From JAEINY01 sp942490535 (GTDB taxonomy: Bacteria > Bacteroidota > Bacteroidia > Bacteroidales > Marinilabiliaceae), in contig CALNXQ010000008.1 of the NCBI GenBank assembly GCA_942490535.1, positions 248,001 through 312,000 of the forward strand: DNA of 64,000 bases, given 5' to 3'. The notes beneath the pieces are model-generated. The model ran no database searches and was not told the DNA's origin. It saw only the letters and a list, made by a program, of their open reading frames with translations. A program made the position numbers and the translations under genes. Position 1 is the first letter of the stretch, and each line of letters opens with the position of its first letter. This document shows positions 30,027-39,128 of this stretch, in pieces.

Positions 30027-32966
30027 ATGGAGCAATTAATTGTTGTTATTGTAGAGAAGAGACATTTAGGATTGACCCTGATTCCCTATTGGGCTGAAAT
30101 GGAAGAAACGCCTCACGTCCAGATGAAGGAACCGGTGATTCCTGAGCATCTGCATGAAAAATCTCCAGCGCTACCCAAATCACAGCAAGAAATTGTAAGA
30201 ATACTGTGGGAAATCAACGAACAGAGTTTATTCAAACGTTTCTCCCGGCAAAAGACCTTAAAGCTGTTTTACGATGCCCTGACAGCAAAAATGATGGACA
30301 CACAGGTACGGCCATTAATGGAAAAAACCATCTCCCACGCCCTGGAGATTGTCGCCATGGACAATACGCCGCTGTTCTATAAAAATCCAAATTTCAGCCA
30401 CATCTATCCGTCTGACCAACTGCAAGTGAGTCCGCTCTACGATCAGGCAAACTTTAATTTCACGTTGGATGATAACGGGCTAACTTATTCACTACGCATT
30501 TGTTCCGGTGACAAAGAAATGGGTTTAACCCATAAGGATGTGCATGAAATCACCATTGATCCGGCCAATGTCTTAATCAATAACCGACTGTATCGCTTCC
30601 AAAACATTGATGCCAAAAAATTCCGGCCTTTTCAAACAAAATCGCAAATACGCATCCCGGAACGTAGCGTAGACACTTATATGTCTTCCTTTGTTGAGAA
30701 CTGCGTGCGGGATCATGCGGTCCATGCTGAGGGCTTTACCATAAAGAACAAAGAGGTCCAGCTCACCCCCCTTATATCTCTGGAACAGGATTTGAGCCAA
30801 CACCCCATCCTGGTGCTCAAGTTTCGTTACGAGAAACGGGAATACCTGGCAGGCACCCGGTCGAAGGTATTTGTGGATTTGGAGAAAAAAGGTAATCATT
30901 ACACGTTTTATCGTTTTCAGCGCGATCTGGAGACCGAAAAAAAACACCAGGCCAGCTTATCAAAACTGGGACTTCGTAACATCGGTGAATCACAATACAC
31001 ACCCGTTTCATCCAACCCTGCCAATGAAGGTCAGGTTTATGGCCTTGTGGAGTGGCTGAATCACCATTCAAAAACGCTGTACCAACAAGGATTTGAAGTG
31101 AATCAATCCTTTTTCAATGAAAAGTATTACACCGGTCATGTCAAACTGGATATCGTTTTCGAAGAAGAGAACGATTGGTTTGATGTAAACGCCGTCCTGT
31201 TTATCGATGAATTTAAGATCCCCTTTCATAAATTTCGCAGATACATCATTCAACAAAAACGGGAATATCAGCTACCCAATGGCGACTATTTCATCATTCC
31301 GGCGGAGTGGTTTACCCGTTACGGGGATCTCATGCATTTTATCAAAGAAAAAAACAACCGGCTTCTATTGGATAAAATGCACTTCAACCTACTGGAAACC
31401 GCCAAACAGGATGAGGCCTCTCCCCAATGGCAGGAGCGCATCAGTGAGCTGCAACGGCTCAACAACGCTGAATTACTCCCCACACCTGAGGGTTTAAAAG
31501 CTGAATTGCGGCACTACCAATCAGAGGGCTACTCGTGGATGCAACTCTTAAATAAAAATCATTTTGGGGGCATCCTAGCCGATGACATGGGCTTGGGGAA
31601 AACCATTCAAACCATTGCTCTTCTACTGGATCAATATAAACAAGAGGAAGCAACCAGCGAGATCAAACCAGAAGGCCAACTTAGTTTATTTGATCCACCC
31701 GTCATGGGTTTTAACAAAAGTAATAAACCCGCTTCGCTCATCGTGATGCCCACCTCATTGGTGCATAACTGGGACAATGAGATTCGCAAGTTCGCACCGC
31801 AGCTAAAAACGTATATCTATACGGGTACCAACCGCATTAAATCAAAGGACATCGGCAAGATACTGCGTCACTATCACGTGGTGCTGACCAGCTATGGGGT
31901 GGTTCGAAATGACTTTGAGTATTTAAGCCACTATCCGTTTCTCTACCTGATATTGGATGAGAGTCAAAACATTAAAAACCCGACCTCAAAAATATACCAC
32001 GCCGTCAATGCACTTAAGGCATCGCATCACCTGGTACTGACAGGCACCCCCATAGAAAATGCCCTGGTAGATTTATGGGCACAAATTAATTTTGTCAACA
32101 ATGGCTTACTGGGCAACCTCAATTTCTTTAAGAACTATTACGCCACGCCCATTGAAAAAGGAAGAGACGAGGCGAAGGAAGAAAAACTACGCCAGTTAAT
32201 CAATCCCTTTATCCTTCGGCGCACCAAAGAAATGGTGGCCAAGGAACTACCACCGGTCACCGAACAGGTATTGGTGTGTGACATGACGCCTGAGCAGCGT
32301 CAGTTTTACGATCGGGAGAAATCCGGCATTCGCAATGAACTACTCAAGGCCATTGAGCATACGGGCATCAATAGAAATGCCATTCTGGCGTTGCAAGCAT
32401 TAACCCGCTTGCGGCAAATAGCTAACCATCCCGTGCTGGTGGATGACACCTACACAGGATCATCCGGTAAGTATCAGCAAATCATTGAGAACCTGGAAAA
32501 CATCATCAGCGAAAAACATAAGGTATTGGTCTTTTCTTCTTTTGTGAAAGACCTGGAACTAATTGAAGTCGAACTTCACCAGCGGCGATGGAAATATGCC
32601 AAGCTGGTAGGCGCCACCCGCGACCGGGAAAGTGCTGTTAAAGTATTTACGGAAGACAAAGAATGCCGCATTTTTCTGATTTCATTAAAAGCAGGAGGCG
32701 TGGGTCTCAACCTGGTGGAAGCCGATTATGTATTTGTTTTAAATCCCTGGTGGAACCCGGCTGCTGAAGCGCAAGCCATCAATCGTGCCCATCGAATTGG
32801 ACAGACCAAAAATGTATTTGTCTACAAATTTATCTCAACAGACACCATCGAAGAGAAGATTGCCCGCTTACAGACAAAAAAATTAGAACTGGCTGACTCC
32901 TTCATTACCAGCAATAACCCATTGAAAGAATTAAGTCAGGAAGAGATCAAAGAATTATTTGCATAG
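30027..32966 (+). CDS. SNF2-family DEAD/DEAH-box helicase
   Basis: The 979-residue protein has a C-terminal SNF2/RapA-type two-lobe ATPase. Lobe 1 has FGGILADDMGLGKTIQTIAL near residue 513 (Walker A), LILDESQNIKNPTSK near 643 (DESQ in place of DEAH) and LVLTGTPIENALVDLWAQ near 671. Lobe 2 has FLISLKAGGVGLNLVEADYV near 890 and QAINRAHRIGQTKNVFVYKF near 925 (motif VI arginines). The N-terminal 480 residues are family-specific and lack a SWIM motif that I can see. It probably remodels protein-nucleic-acid complexes. The family is widespread in Bacteroidota chromosomes; nothing suggests a phage-defence partner next to it. Confidence 0.88.
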   Translation: MEQLIVVIVEKRHLGLTLIPYWAEMEETPHVQMKEPVIPEHLHEKSPALPKSQQEIVRILWEINEQSLFKRFSRQKTLKLFYDALTAKMMDTQVRPLMEKTISHALEIVAMDNTPLFYKNPNFSHIYPSDQLQVSPLYDQANFNFTLDDNGLTYSLRICSGDKEMGLTHKDVHEITIDPANVLINNRLYRFQNIDAKKFRPFQTKSQIRIPERSVDTYMSSFVENCVRDHAVHAEGFTIKNKEVQLTPLISLEQDLSQHPILVLKFRYEKREYLAGTRSKVFVDLEKKGNHYTFYRFQRDLETEKKHQASLSKLGLRNIGESQYTPVSSNPANEGQVYGLVEWLNHHSKTLYQQGFEVNQSFFNEKYYTGHVKLDIVFEEENDWFDVNAVLFIDEFKIPFHKFRRYIIQQKREYQLPNGDYFIIPAEWFTRYGDLMHFIKEKNNRLLLDKMHFNLLETAKQDEASPQWQERISELQRLNNAELLPTPEGLKAELRHYQSEGYSWMQLLNKNHFGGILADDMGLGKTIQTIALLLDQYKQEEATSEIKPEGQLSLFDPPVMGFNKSNKPASLIVMPTSLVHNWDNEIRKFAPQLKTYIYTGTNRIKSKDIGKILRHYHVVLTSYGVVRNDFEYLSHYPFLYLILDESQNIKNPTSKIYHAVNALKASHHLVLTGTPIENALVDLWAQINFVNNGLLGNLNFFKNYYATPIEKGRDEAKEEKLRQLINPFILRRTKEMVAKELPPVTEQVLVCDMTPEQRQFYDREKSGIRNELLKAIEHTGINRNAILALQALTRLRQIANHPVLVDDTYTGSSGKYQQIIENLENIISEKHKVLVFSSFVKDLELIEVELHQRRWKYAKLVGATRDRESAVKVFTEDKECRIFLISLKAGGVGLNLVEADYVFVLNPWWNPAAEAQAINRAHRIGQTKNVFVYKFISTDTIEEKIARLQTKKLELADSFITSNNPLKELSQEEIKELFA

Positions 32967-33004
32967 TTTTTGATACCTTCGTAGCGTGTAAAATGTTATT
33001 TTGT

Positions 33005-33694
33005 ATGAAGCAGATATTGATTTTAACTTTTTTATTGAGCACACTGTTGGGCGCAGTGGCACAAGACGATGTAAATGACGGACGTCAGGTACAAGTTCGC
33101 AAAATTGGATCGTTTGATAAGGTAAAAGCCACCAAAGGGATTAATGTGACATTGATAGAGGGAGAAAAAGAATCCATTGAGGTGCACATTAAAAATGCCA
33201 ATCCGGATGACGTTCTGACTGAACTAAAAAACAAAGAACTAACTGTTAAAATGCGCACCAAAATTGGAAAAGGCGTTGCAGTACAAGTGTTTGTAACCTA
33301 CAAAACCATTCGCGAAATTGAATCGGTAATGGGAGCCACCATTGATGCCAACAACACCATCTATGCTGACAAGCTCGTTATCAGTGCCGGAAGTGATGCC
33401 TCCTTGCATCTGGATGTGGATGTCAATGCACTGGAAGCCTCTGTTTCGGCAGCTCGCATAGAGATGAGCGGTAAAGCCGGTTTCCAGGAAGTATCCGCCA
33501 GTACAGGTGGTAAATATTACGCCTTCCCTTTACAAAGCAAGGAAGCCTTTGCCAAAGCTAGCATTGGTGGACAGATAGAAGTGACAACTACGGAAAAAAT
33601 AACGGCCAATGGTAATTCTGGTGGATCAGTAACTTATCGTGGAAATCCTGATAAAGTACAAATGAAAGGCAAGGTGAGTGCGGAAGAAGAGTAA
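33005..33694 (+). CDS. DUF2807 (putative auto-transporter adhesin head, GIN domain) protein
   Basis: I prefer the ATG at 33005, which gives a clean signal peptide (MKQILILTFLLSTLLGAVAQ), over the one at 32993. The 229-residue product has the DUF2807 layout: IGSFDKVKATKGINVTLIEG near residue 32, SIEVHIKNANPDDVLTEL near 56, VFVTYKTIREIESVMGATID near 92, then repeated right-handed-helix-like strands ending with SGGSVTYRGNPDKVQMKG. These periplasmic or surface beta-helical proteins are abundant in Bacteroidota. It lies 38 bp after the SNF2 gene and is closed by a strong terminator at 33709. Function unknown. Confidence 0.85.
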   Translation: MKQILILTFLLSTLLGAVAQDDVNDGRQVQVRKIGSFDKVKATKGINVTLIEGEKESIEVHIKNANPDDVLTELKNKELTVKMRTKIGKGVAVQVFVTYKTIREIESVMGATIDANNTIYADKLVISAGSDASLHLDVDVNALEASVSAARIEMSGKAGFQEVSASTGGKYYAFPLQSKEAFAKASIGGQIEVTTTEKITANGNSGGSVTYRGNPDKVQMKGKVSAEEE

Positions 33695-33708
33695 GAGATT
33701 ATTATACT

Positions 33709-33748
33709 AAAAAAAGAGGCTTTCGTGTGGGAAGCCTCTTTTTTTTTA
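33709..33748. terminator. Bidirectional terminator between convergent genes
   Basis: The stem AAAAAGAGGCTT / AAGCCTCTTTTT with a 9-nt loop is flanked by A and T runs. It serves the plus-strand DUF2807 gene and the minus-strand lipoprotein gene that ends at 33755. Confidence 0.85.
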
Positions 33749-33754
33749 TCCAAT

Positions 33755-34483
33755 CTAGTCTTCATTTATTAGATCTCGCAAAGCATTAATAAAATCCCAA
33801 TCCCTTTGATTAACTCCACTACCATTGGTGATGGCCCAAACAATATCCTGTAACCCTGTAGATATTCTATTATATTCATCCATCTGCTCTTCAGAAAAGG
33901 AACTGACATCAATACCCTTATACAATAACGCATCTGTTAATTTCTTAATCCACTGAGAAGCAGAAACCCCTCTTATGATGAAAGTAACAACAGAACTACT
34001 GCCATGCTTTCCTTTATTAATACAAAATAAATATAATTTTACCTGTAACTGGCTATTGCCTAATAGATGAATGCGTACATCATGCAACGTAATCCCATGC
34101 TGATATCCATCTTCCTGACATTCAAAAACACAACCTGCGGGTATGACAACCTCCTTATTAAAACCATCGGAGTTTTCAAGAAGCAAATCCAATGCAATCC
34201 ATTGTCCACCGCAACCCAATGTGAGAACATCATTCTCATCTGATTTTAATGAAACCATACTGGGTTGCTCAATGGCGATAGGAGCATCGCCAAATCCCCT
34301 AATTTCACCAACGAAGGAAACACCTTCCGGCAGCACAAATGGTTCCTTTATTTCAAGCTGTCCTTCAGCATTACCCATACCTGGTATATTCCCGGGCATT
34401 TCTTGTGTATTTTCTTCTTTTTGACAACTACTGTAAGTCATCAAAACAAATAAAAGGGCCAATAAACTAATTTTACTCTTCAT
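33755..34483 (-). CDS. Hypothetical lipoprotein
   Basis: The 242-residue protein has a lipoprotein signal, MKSKISLLALLFVLMTYSSC, with Cys 20. The mature part has a Gly/Pro-rich start (EMPGNIPGMGNAEGQL), an all-beta middle with four Cys (LGCGGQWIALDLLL, PAGCVFECQEDGY, LYLFCINKGKHG), and a helical C-terminal third (SEEQMDEYNRISTGLQDIVW). The PAGCVFECQ and FCINKGKHGSS parts recall a secreted, perhaps disulphide-bearing domain, but the family is not recognised. It has its own upstream region of about 330 bp and shares a terminator with the convergent gene. Confidence 0.7.
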   Translation of the reverse strand: MKSKISLLALLFVLMTYSSCQKEENTQEMPGNIPGMGNAEGQLEIKEPFVLPEGVSFVGEIRGFGDAPIAIEQPSMVSLKSDENDVLTLGCGGQWIALDLLLENSDGFNKEVVIPAGCVFECQEDGYQHGITLHDVRIHLLGNSQLQVKLYLFCINKGKHGSSSVVTFIIRGVSASQWIKKLTDALLYKGIDVSSFSEEQMDEYNRISTGLQDIVWAITNGSGVNQRDWDFINALRDLINED

Positions 34484-34817
34484 AACTTTTGGATTTTGTT
34501 AGTAATGAGATAAAACTAAAATATAACTAGCAAAAAATCAAGATACTCTAACATGAAAGAAATTAAAACCTAATTCAATAATTATCTATAGCGCTGAATA
34601 CGTACACATTACAACAACTCCAAACCATAAAAATAATGGTCTCTACAAATAATTATTTGACAAACAGCGTCCTATACTCCATTAAAATTCAATCACTCAA
34701 CAAATGTTTAAGTACCAATCCACCCAAAATTATGGTCCCTTACAAATTAATCCGAGACCGTGCTTTCCAAATTACTATTCTTTATTACTTTAGATAAATA
34801 ATCCTTATACTCAGCTC
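34484..34817. other. AT-rich intergenic region between divergent genes
   Basis: The 334 bp separate the minus-strand lipoprotein gene from the plus-strand HD gene and should hold both promoters. TACTTTAG at about 34787, near TAnnTTTG, may be the -7 box of the HD gene. ATGGTC-CT-TACAAAT occurs twice (34636 and 34732), 96 bp apart. Confidence 0.4.
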
Positions 34818-35390
34818 ATGCAGGAAATAATCACAAGAGAATCAGCTTTTACTCTGTTTAAACAATACAACCAAACAGAAAGCCTCACCAAACATGCCCT
34901 GGCCGTAGAGGCCGTCATGCGCCATTTTGCCAGCAAATTCAATGAAGATGAAGAGAAGTGGGGCATCATTGGCTTGGTGCACGACCTGGATTATGAACAA
35001 TTCCCGGAGGAGCATTGTGACAAGACAAAAGAGATCCTGACGTCTGCCAATTGGCCTGACTCCTACATTCGGGCAGTTCTATCCCATGCCTATGGACTTT
35101 GCACTGATGTAGAACCGCTGCACGTCATGGAAAAAGTCCTCTTCGCCACCGATGAATTAACGGGCTTAGTTACAACAGCTGTGTTAGTCCGACCAGATAA
35201 GAGCATCCATAACCTTTCCATGAAATCTGTCAAAAAAAGGTGGAAAGACAAGCGATTCGCCGCTAAAATAGATAGAGGCATTATCACCAAAGGTGCTGAA
35301 ATGCTAGGAATGTCAATAGATGATCTCATTGAAGAAACTATTAAAGGGATGCAAAGCGTAGCAAAAAACCTTGGTTTAGAAGGAGATTAA
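34818..35390 (+). CDS. HD-domain phosphohydrolase (HDIG type)
   Basis: The 190-residue protein has a single HD domain: LTKHALAVEAVMRHFASKF near residue 20 (first His), WGIIGLVHDLDYEQFPEEH near 52 (the HD pair), and YIRAVLSHAYG near 88. It ends with helices (GMSIDDLIEETIKGMQSVA). The order H...HD...H matches HDIG-type metal phosphohydrolases, but no second domain is present. Related proteins act on nucleotides or are uncharacterised. It is an isolated gene, followed after 255 bp by a cold-shock gene on the same strand. Confidence 0.85.
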   Translation: MQEIITRESAFTLFKQYNQTESLTKHALAVEAVMRHFASKFNEDEEKWGIIGLVHDLDYEQFPEEHCDKTKEILTSANWPDSYIRAVLSHAYGLCTDVEPLHVMEKVLFATDELTGLVTTAVLVRPDKSIHNLSMKSVKKRWKDKRFAAKIDRGIITKGAEMLGMSIDDLIEETIKGMQSVAKNLGLEGD

Positions 35391-35645
35391 AGGGCAAAAA
35401 ACATAAAAAAAGGAGTCCGTATTGATACACAATTCACGTATTTTAAAATTAATTTCAACAAATTTCACAAAAAAAATCAGGCCCATTAAACACCTTAACA
35501 CCCTATCCCACATAACTTTTAAAAACACAAAACACACTAACTCCCAGAAATATCTTTTCAAATAGCAAATAAAAAAATGGGTACATAGTGTATATTCAAA
35601 ATATTAGTCTACTTTTACATCATTAATAATTTCAATTTAATAGAG

Positions 35646-35834
35646 ATGAATAAAGGTAAAGTTAAATTCTTCAACGATGCAAAAGGTTTTGGTTTCATTG
35701 CTGAAGAGAATGGTAAAGAACATTTTGTACATGTTACTGGATTAATTGATGAAATTCGCGAAGGTGACGAAGTAGAATTTGATTTACAAGAAGGTAAAAA
35801 AGGATTGAACGCTGTAAACGTGAAAGTAGTATAA
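35646..35834 (+). CDS. Cold-shock domain protein, copy 1
   Basis: The 62-residue protein is a short Bacteroidota-type CspA homologue. It has GKVKFFNDAKGFGFIAEENG (RNP-1 as KGFGFI) and HFVHVTGLIDEI, where classical Csp proteins have VFVHFS (RNP-2), and ends GLNAVNVKVV. It binds single-stranded nucleic acid and acts as an RNA chaperone. It lies after an AT-rich 255-bp upstream region, long enough for a structured leader, and has its own terminator 35 bp downstream. A close paralogue is at 52567. Confidence 0.9.
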   Translation: MNKGKVKFFNDAKGFGFIAEENGKEHFVHVTGLIDEIREGDEVEFDLQEGKKGLNAVNVKVV

Positions 35835-35867
35835 TCTATATAAACGATTTTTTTACAATTCCGGAAT

Positions 35868-35896
35868 CGCCTATCATTTATGATAGGCTTTTTTTA
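35868..35896 (+). terminator. Rho-independent terminator of the first cold-shock gene
   Basis: The stem GCCTATCA / TGATAGGC (35869-35876 with 35881-35888), TTTA loop, then seven Ts. Confidence 0.9.
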
Positions 35897-36047
35897 TGCT
35901 CTATATCCAACCTTTTCACCCATATTTATCAGCAGCACAGGCATATTCGCAAGCAAGCTTTTAGTATACTGCTGATTGTAGTCGTCGGCTTTCCTCCTTT
36001 ATTGAATCCATTCAGTTATTTACAGTACCGCATTCGGGCTGGGAATA

Positions 36048-36080
36048 GAAAAACGGATGATCAATAAAGACCATCCGTCA
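36048..36080 (-). terminator. Rho-independent terminator of the DUF6263-like gene
   Basis: On the minus strand: ACGGATG ... CATCCGT followed by five Ts, about 25 bp beyond the stop at 36105. Confidence 0.75.
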
Positions 36081-36104
36081 TAAATCCATTCGATCGTTGT
36101 TCAA

Positions 36105-37031
36105 TTATAAGGCCGTGTATTTTGTAACAGACTTAATGCTCATAGGTATTTCCATGGGTGATGGTAACTGAGGCGATTCAACCGCTACTGTTCCTTCCAG
36201 ATTTTGTTCCTGAGTCACTTCGTGTGGCCAGCCGGTGTCAGCATCAATTTTAGCGGCATATTTCATATCCCCTTTCAAATCCAAATGCTGCGTCATTCCG
36301 CCTTGTTTCATGGTTGCATTCTCCCCTGTAGCCGACGTTCCGGTACCGGTGAGTGCTATGACATTTGAAGCTTTGGCAGCAAACACATATTCATAATCGG
36401 ATGTTAACGGCAATGGCTTCAAAGTTTGATTGGTGTGTTTCCAACTAGCCCCTTCTTTGATCTTGTCTTCGGGATACACAATTAACATCATCCCCAGGCT
36501 TTTTGCCAGGCTTTCATCATCAAATTGCTGAGCAAGGGTCTGTTTCATTTGCCCCAGCGTTGAAGGATCATCGGCATAAGTCTTGGCCAGCTCTTCCATC
36601 ATGGCCTCAAAACCGCTTACTTCCAACACCTCACCCCGATCGTTAAAGGTCATCTTAAACACTTTACCCACCATGAAACCCAGTGCTTTGGCAATGGGAT
36701 TAGTCAGGTCAGTATTGGCATCTTTCGAATCATAATCCACCGAAAACATGGGGCTTTCCATCTTAAAACTAAGGGCCGAAAACGTAATATCAGAGGTATA
36801 GACATCTGCCTTTTTTTCGGTGATGGTCATGAAAATTTCACCCCCAATGGTATTTTTGATGACCTGAGACATCCCCATGACGTCTTGCTTTATTTCTTGC
36901 TCAGAAAGTTGGTTCAGACCGTACTTCTGTCCCGTCTTTAAATTATAGCGCAACCTGGTCTGGGCCGTTACACCGGAAGTAAGCACAATCATTAATGTAA
37001 TCCACCACAGGGACTGTATTCTTCTATTCAT
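36105..37031 (-). CDS. DUF6263-like secreted protein
   Basis: The 308-residue protein has a signal peptide (LWWITLMIVLTSGVTAQ). The mature part is predicted mixed beta-sheet, starting LRYNLKTGQKYGLNQLSEQE, with SVDYDSKDANTDLTNP near residue 96, MTFNDRGEVLEVSGFEAMM near 126, VYPEDKIKEGASWKHTNQT near 185, and AKIDADTGWPHEVTQEQNLE near 262. This order is that of the DUF6263 family of Bacteroidota outer-envelope or periplasmic proteins. No enzymatic motif is seen. It is monocistronic with its own terminator. Confidence 0.7.
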   Translation of the reverse strand: MNRRIQSLWWITLMIVLTSGVTAQTRLRYNLKTGQKYGLNQLSEQEIKQDVMGMSQVIKNTIGGEIFMTITEKKADVYTSDITFSALSFKMESPMFSVDYDSKDANTDLTNPIAKALGFMVGKVFKMTFNDRGEVLEVSGFEAMMEELAKTYADDPSTLGQMKQTLAQQFDDESLAKSLGMMLIVYPEDKIKEGASWKHTNQTLKPLPLTSDYEYVFAAKASNVIALTGTGTSATGENATMKQGGMTQHLDLKGDMKYAAKIDADTGWPHEVTQEQNLEGTVAVESPQLPSPMEIPMSIKSVTKYTAL

Positions 37032-37100
37032 TGTTCTTGTATTAAATTATGTTACATTTCACGAATGTACAAAATCTCTTACTTATCACCTGCTGAAAAT

Positions 37101-37133
37101 AAAAAAACCTCACTTATGAAACCAAAAGTGGGC
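37101..37133 (-). terminator. Likely rho-independent terminator of the URO-D-like gene
   Basis: On the minus strand CCCACTT pairs imperfectly with AAGTGAGG, followed by seven Ts, just beyond the stop at 37154. Confidence 0.55.
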
Positions 37134-37153
37134 ATTCCCTAACTCAAAACTAT

Positions 37154-38209
37154 TCAATACTTCCACTCTTTTGCCGCTTCGTACATGGCAATAACGTTCT
37201 CCACAGGGGTTTCTATTTTTAACTTATGGGATGGTCCGAGAATAAAACCACCACCTGGTGCCATCATATCCAGTAATTGCTTCACCCCATCTTTAACTTG
37301 CTGCCGGGTTCCCTGTCGCAATAACAACTCCTCATCCATGGCCCCACAAAAAGAGATATATGGGCCAAAATCTTGCTTTAAACCGGTTGGATCCATACCC
37401 ATGGCTCGTGTTTGTATCGGATCCAAAACAGATGCTCCCAGGCTGATAAAATCAGGTAATAATTTCCGAACTGCGCCACATGAATGCATGTACAGCTTCA
37501 CCCCATATTTCTTAGGGACAGCTGTAAAAGATTCAATGGCCGGTCTACAGTACTCTTCCCATATGTCATTACTGATGGATAATCCACTATGGGTACCAAA
37601 GTCATCTGCTACGCGGATGAAATCAACATTTCCACCTGTTTTCTCAAAAAAACGCTCAATGAAGTCAGTATAAAAAAGCATCACTTTCTCCACCAAAGCC
37701 TTAAAAAATTTAGGATGATACATAATAACTTCCAGAAAAGAATCTCTGCTTAATAAACGTTGAATGATTCGGAATAAACCAGGGGAAGAATACCCCGGGG
37801 CTGTCATGATGGCGTAGTCTTTATACTTTTCTAATTTGGGAAGGAGGGATTCAAAGTCGAAAAGAGCTGTCGTTGGCCACTTATAATCTTCCAGTGCAGC
37901 CGGATCGGTCACATTCTTAAGCGGAAAATCAGTAGCTTCCCAATATTCAAACGCTCCATTCTTAACACGACTATAACCCACACCCCAGATGTCCGTTTTC
38001 CTTTTCCCCTTCACAATGGGTTTTCCGATGTAATCCGGCTCCACCCATCTGAAATCCACATCCAGGTATTCCAATAATTGATCTCTGGTATCTAAACCCA
38101 GGTGTTTCATCATTTTAACACCAAATTCTGGTACGTCCCAGTAAAAGAACGGCACTCGATCAGGTTGTTCCTTGTTAAGCGCCATTAGGACTCGCTCCTT
38201 GTGGTTCAT
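37154..38209 (-). CDS. Uroporphyrinogen decarboxylase-fold protein (MtaA/CmuA-like)
   Basis: The 351-residue protein has the URO-D fold opening NHKERVLMALNKEQPDRVPF, VRVADDFG-like sequence (FIRVADDFGTHSGLSISND) near residue 195, YMHSCGAVRKLLPDFISLG near 242 (H-x-C zinc ligands), VLDPIQTRAMGMDPTGLKQD near 264, and YISFCGAMDEELLLRQGT near 288 (third Cys ligand). The H-x-C...C set marks the zinc-dependent methyltransferase branch (MtaA/CmuA/MtbA), not true HemE. It probably transfers or removes a methyl group with a corrinoid partner, but no corrinoid gene is nearby, so the substrate is open. Confidence 0.82.
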   Translation of the reverse strand: MNHKERVLMALNKEQPDRVPFFYWDVPEFGVKMMKHLGLDTRDQLLEYLDVDFRWVEPDYIGKPIVKGKRKTDIWGVGYSRVKNGAFEYWEATDFPLKNVTDPAALEDYKWPTTALFDFESLLPKLEKYKDYAIMTAPGYSSPGLFRIIQRLLSRDSFLEVIMYHPKFFKALVEKVMLFYTDFIERFFEKTGGNVDFIRVADDFGTHSGLSISNDIWEEYCRPAIESFTAVPKKYGVKLYMHSCGAVRKLLPDFISLGASVLDPIQTRAMGMDPTGLKQDFGPYISFCGAMDEELLLRQGTRQQVKDGVKQLLDMMAPGGGFILGPSHKLKIETPVENVIAMYEAAKEWKY

Positions 38210-38350
38210 AAATGATGTTTTTGATTAAAAAATATGATTTTTATCACCCCAAAACCTTGCCAAATTAGAAAGATTATAAGAAAAATCAAACTTTTACTTT
38301 CAAAACTTCACTTTACAAAGCAATTAACTATCCTAAATGCGCGCCAATCC

Positions 38351-38390
38351 GTTTAGTAACGGCGACTTTAACCCGGCCGCGTTAGTAAAC
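38351..38390. repeat. Inverted repeat downstream of rlmB
   Basis: GTTTAGTAACG (38351-38361) and CGTTAGTAAAC (38380-38390) pair with one mismatch across an 18-nt GC-rich loop. The position, just past the rlmB stop, suggests an RNA hairpin at the transcript end, but no T tract follows. Confidence 0.4.
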
Positions 38391-38394
38391 TCTT

Positions 38395-39126
38395 TTATCT
38401 GCCTTTTACAATTTCATACATCAATATACCAGCAGCCACTGATACATTTAGTGATTGAATTTCGCCCAGGACCGGTATTTTACTCCTGACATCCGACAAG
38501 GCTAATAAATCCGTTGAGATCCCGGTATCTTCCGCACCCATCACCAACACAACAGGGCCTTTATAATCGGCCTTATCGTAATCAACCGCCCCTTTTTCTG
38601 TGGCAGCCACAACCTTAAGCCCGCTATTCTTTAAAAATTCAACATTCTGTTTTAAACTACCTACCCGACACACCGGTATGGTATGCAACGCACCAGCAGA
38701 TGTTTTAAGGGCATCTGAATTGATGGTAGCTCCCCCTTTTTCAGGGATGATGATGGCATGCACGCCGGCACATTCAGCGGTACGGGCAATGGCACCAAAA
38801 TTGCGCACATCGGTGACGTGATCCAGCACCAGGATGAACGGTTCTTTTCCCTCATCATACAACATGGGTACCAATTGCTCAATATCCTGGTACACCACCT
38901 CTGAAATCATCGCGATAACGCCCTGGTGGTTTTTACGACTCAGGCGATTCAGCTTTTCAATGGGCACAAACTGATAGGGAATTCGATGCTGACGCACGTC
39001 CTCCAGAAAGCCATGGAACAAATCGCCCTGCAAACCTTTCTTAACGAATACTTTTTCTATTTCTTTACCGGCTGCTATTGCCTCCTGAACGGCACGTATG
39101 CCGAATACCATTTGTTCTTTTGCCAT
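38395..39126 (-). CDS. rlmB: 23S rRNA (guanosine-2'-O)-methyltransferase RlmB (SpoU/TrmH family)
   Basis: The 243-residue protein has an N-terminal substrate-binding domain (FGIRAVQEAIAAGKEIEKVF) and a SpoU knot domain. Its motifs are FILVLDHVTDVRNFGAIART near residue 98 (motif 1, with Asn-x-x-x-x-x-Arg), VLVMGAEDTGISTDLL near 194 (motif 2), and VRSKIPVLGEIQSLNVSVAA near 213 (motif 3). RlmB methylates G2251-type guanosine in the 23S rRNA P-loop using S-adenosylmethionine. It starts 2 bp after the stop of the ABC-F gene, so translation is probably coupled. Confidence 0.9.
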   Translation of the reverse strand: MAKEQMVFGIRAVQEAIAAGKEIEKVFVKKGLQGDLFHGFLEDVRQHRIPYQFVPIEKLNRLSRKNHQGVIAMISEVVYQDIEQLVPMLYDEGKEPFILVLDHVTDVRNFGAIARTAECAGVHAIIIPEKGGATINSDALKTSAGALHTIPVCRVGSLKQNVEFLKNSGLKVVAATEKGAVDYDKADYKGPVVLVMGAEDTGISTDLLALSDVRSKIPVLGEIQSLNVSVAAGILMYEIVKGR

Positions 39127-39128
39127 CT

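Noticed and set aside
34624..34760. Possible fourth 21-bp array in the AT-rich spacer
   Set aside because: The two similar segments (ATGGTC-CT-TACAAAT) are 96 bp apart, not a multiple of 21, and no regular core could be placed.
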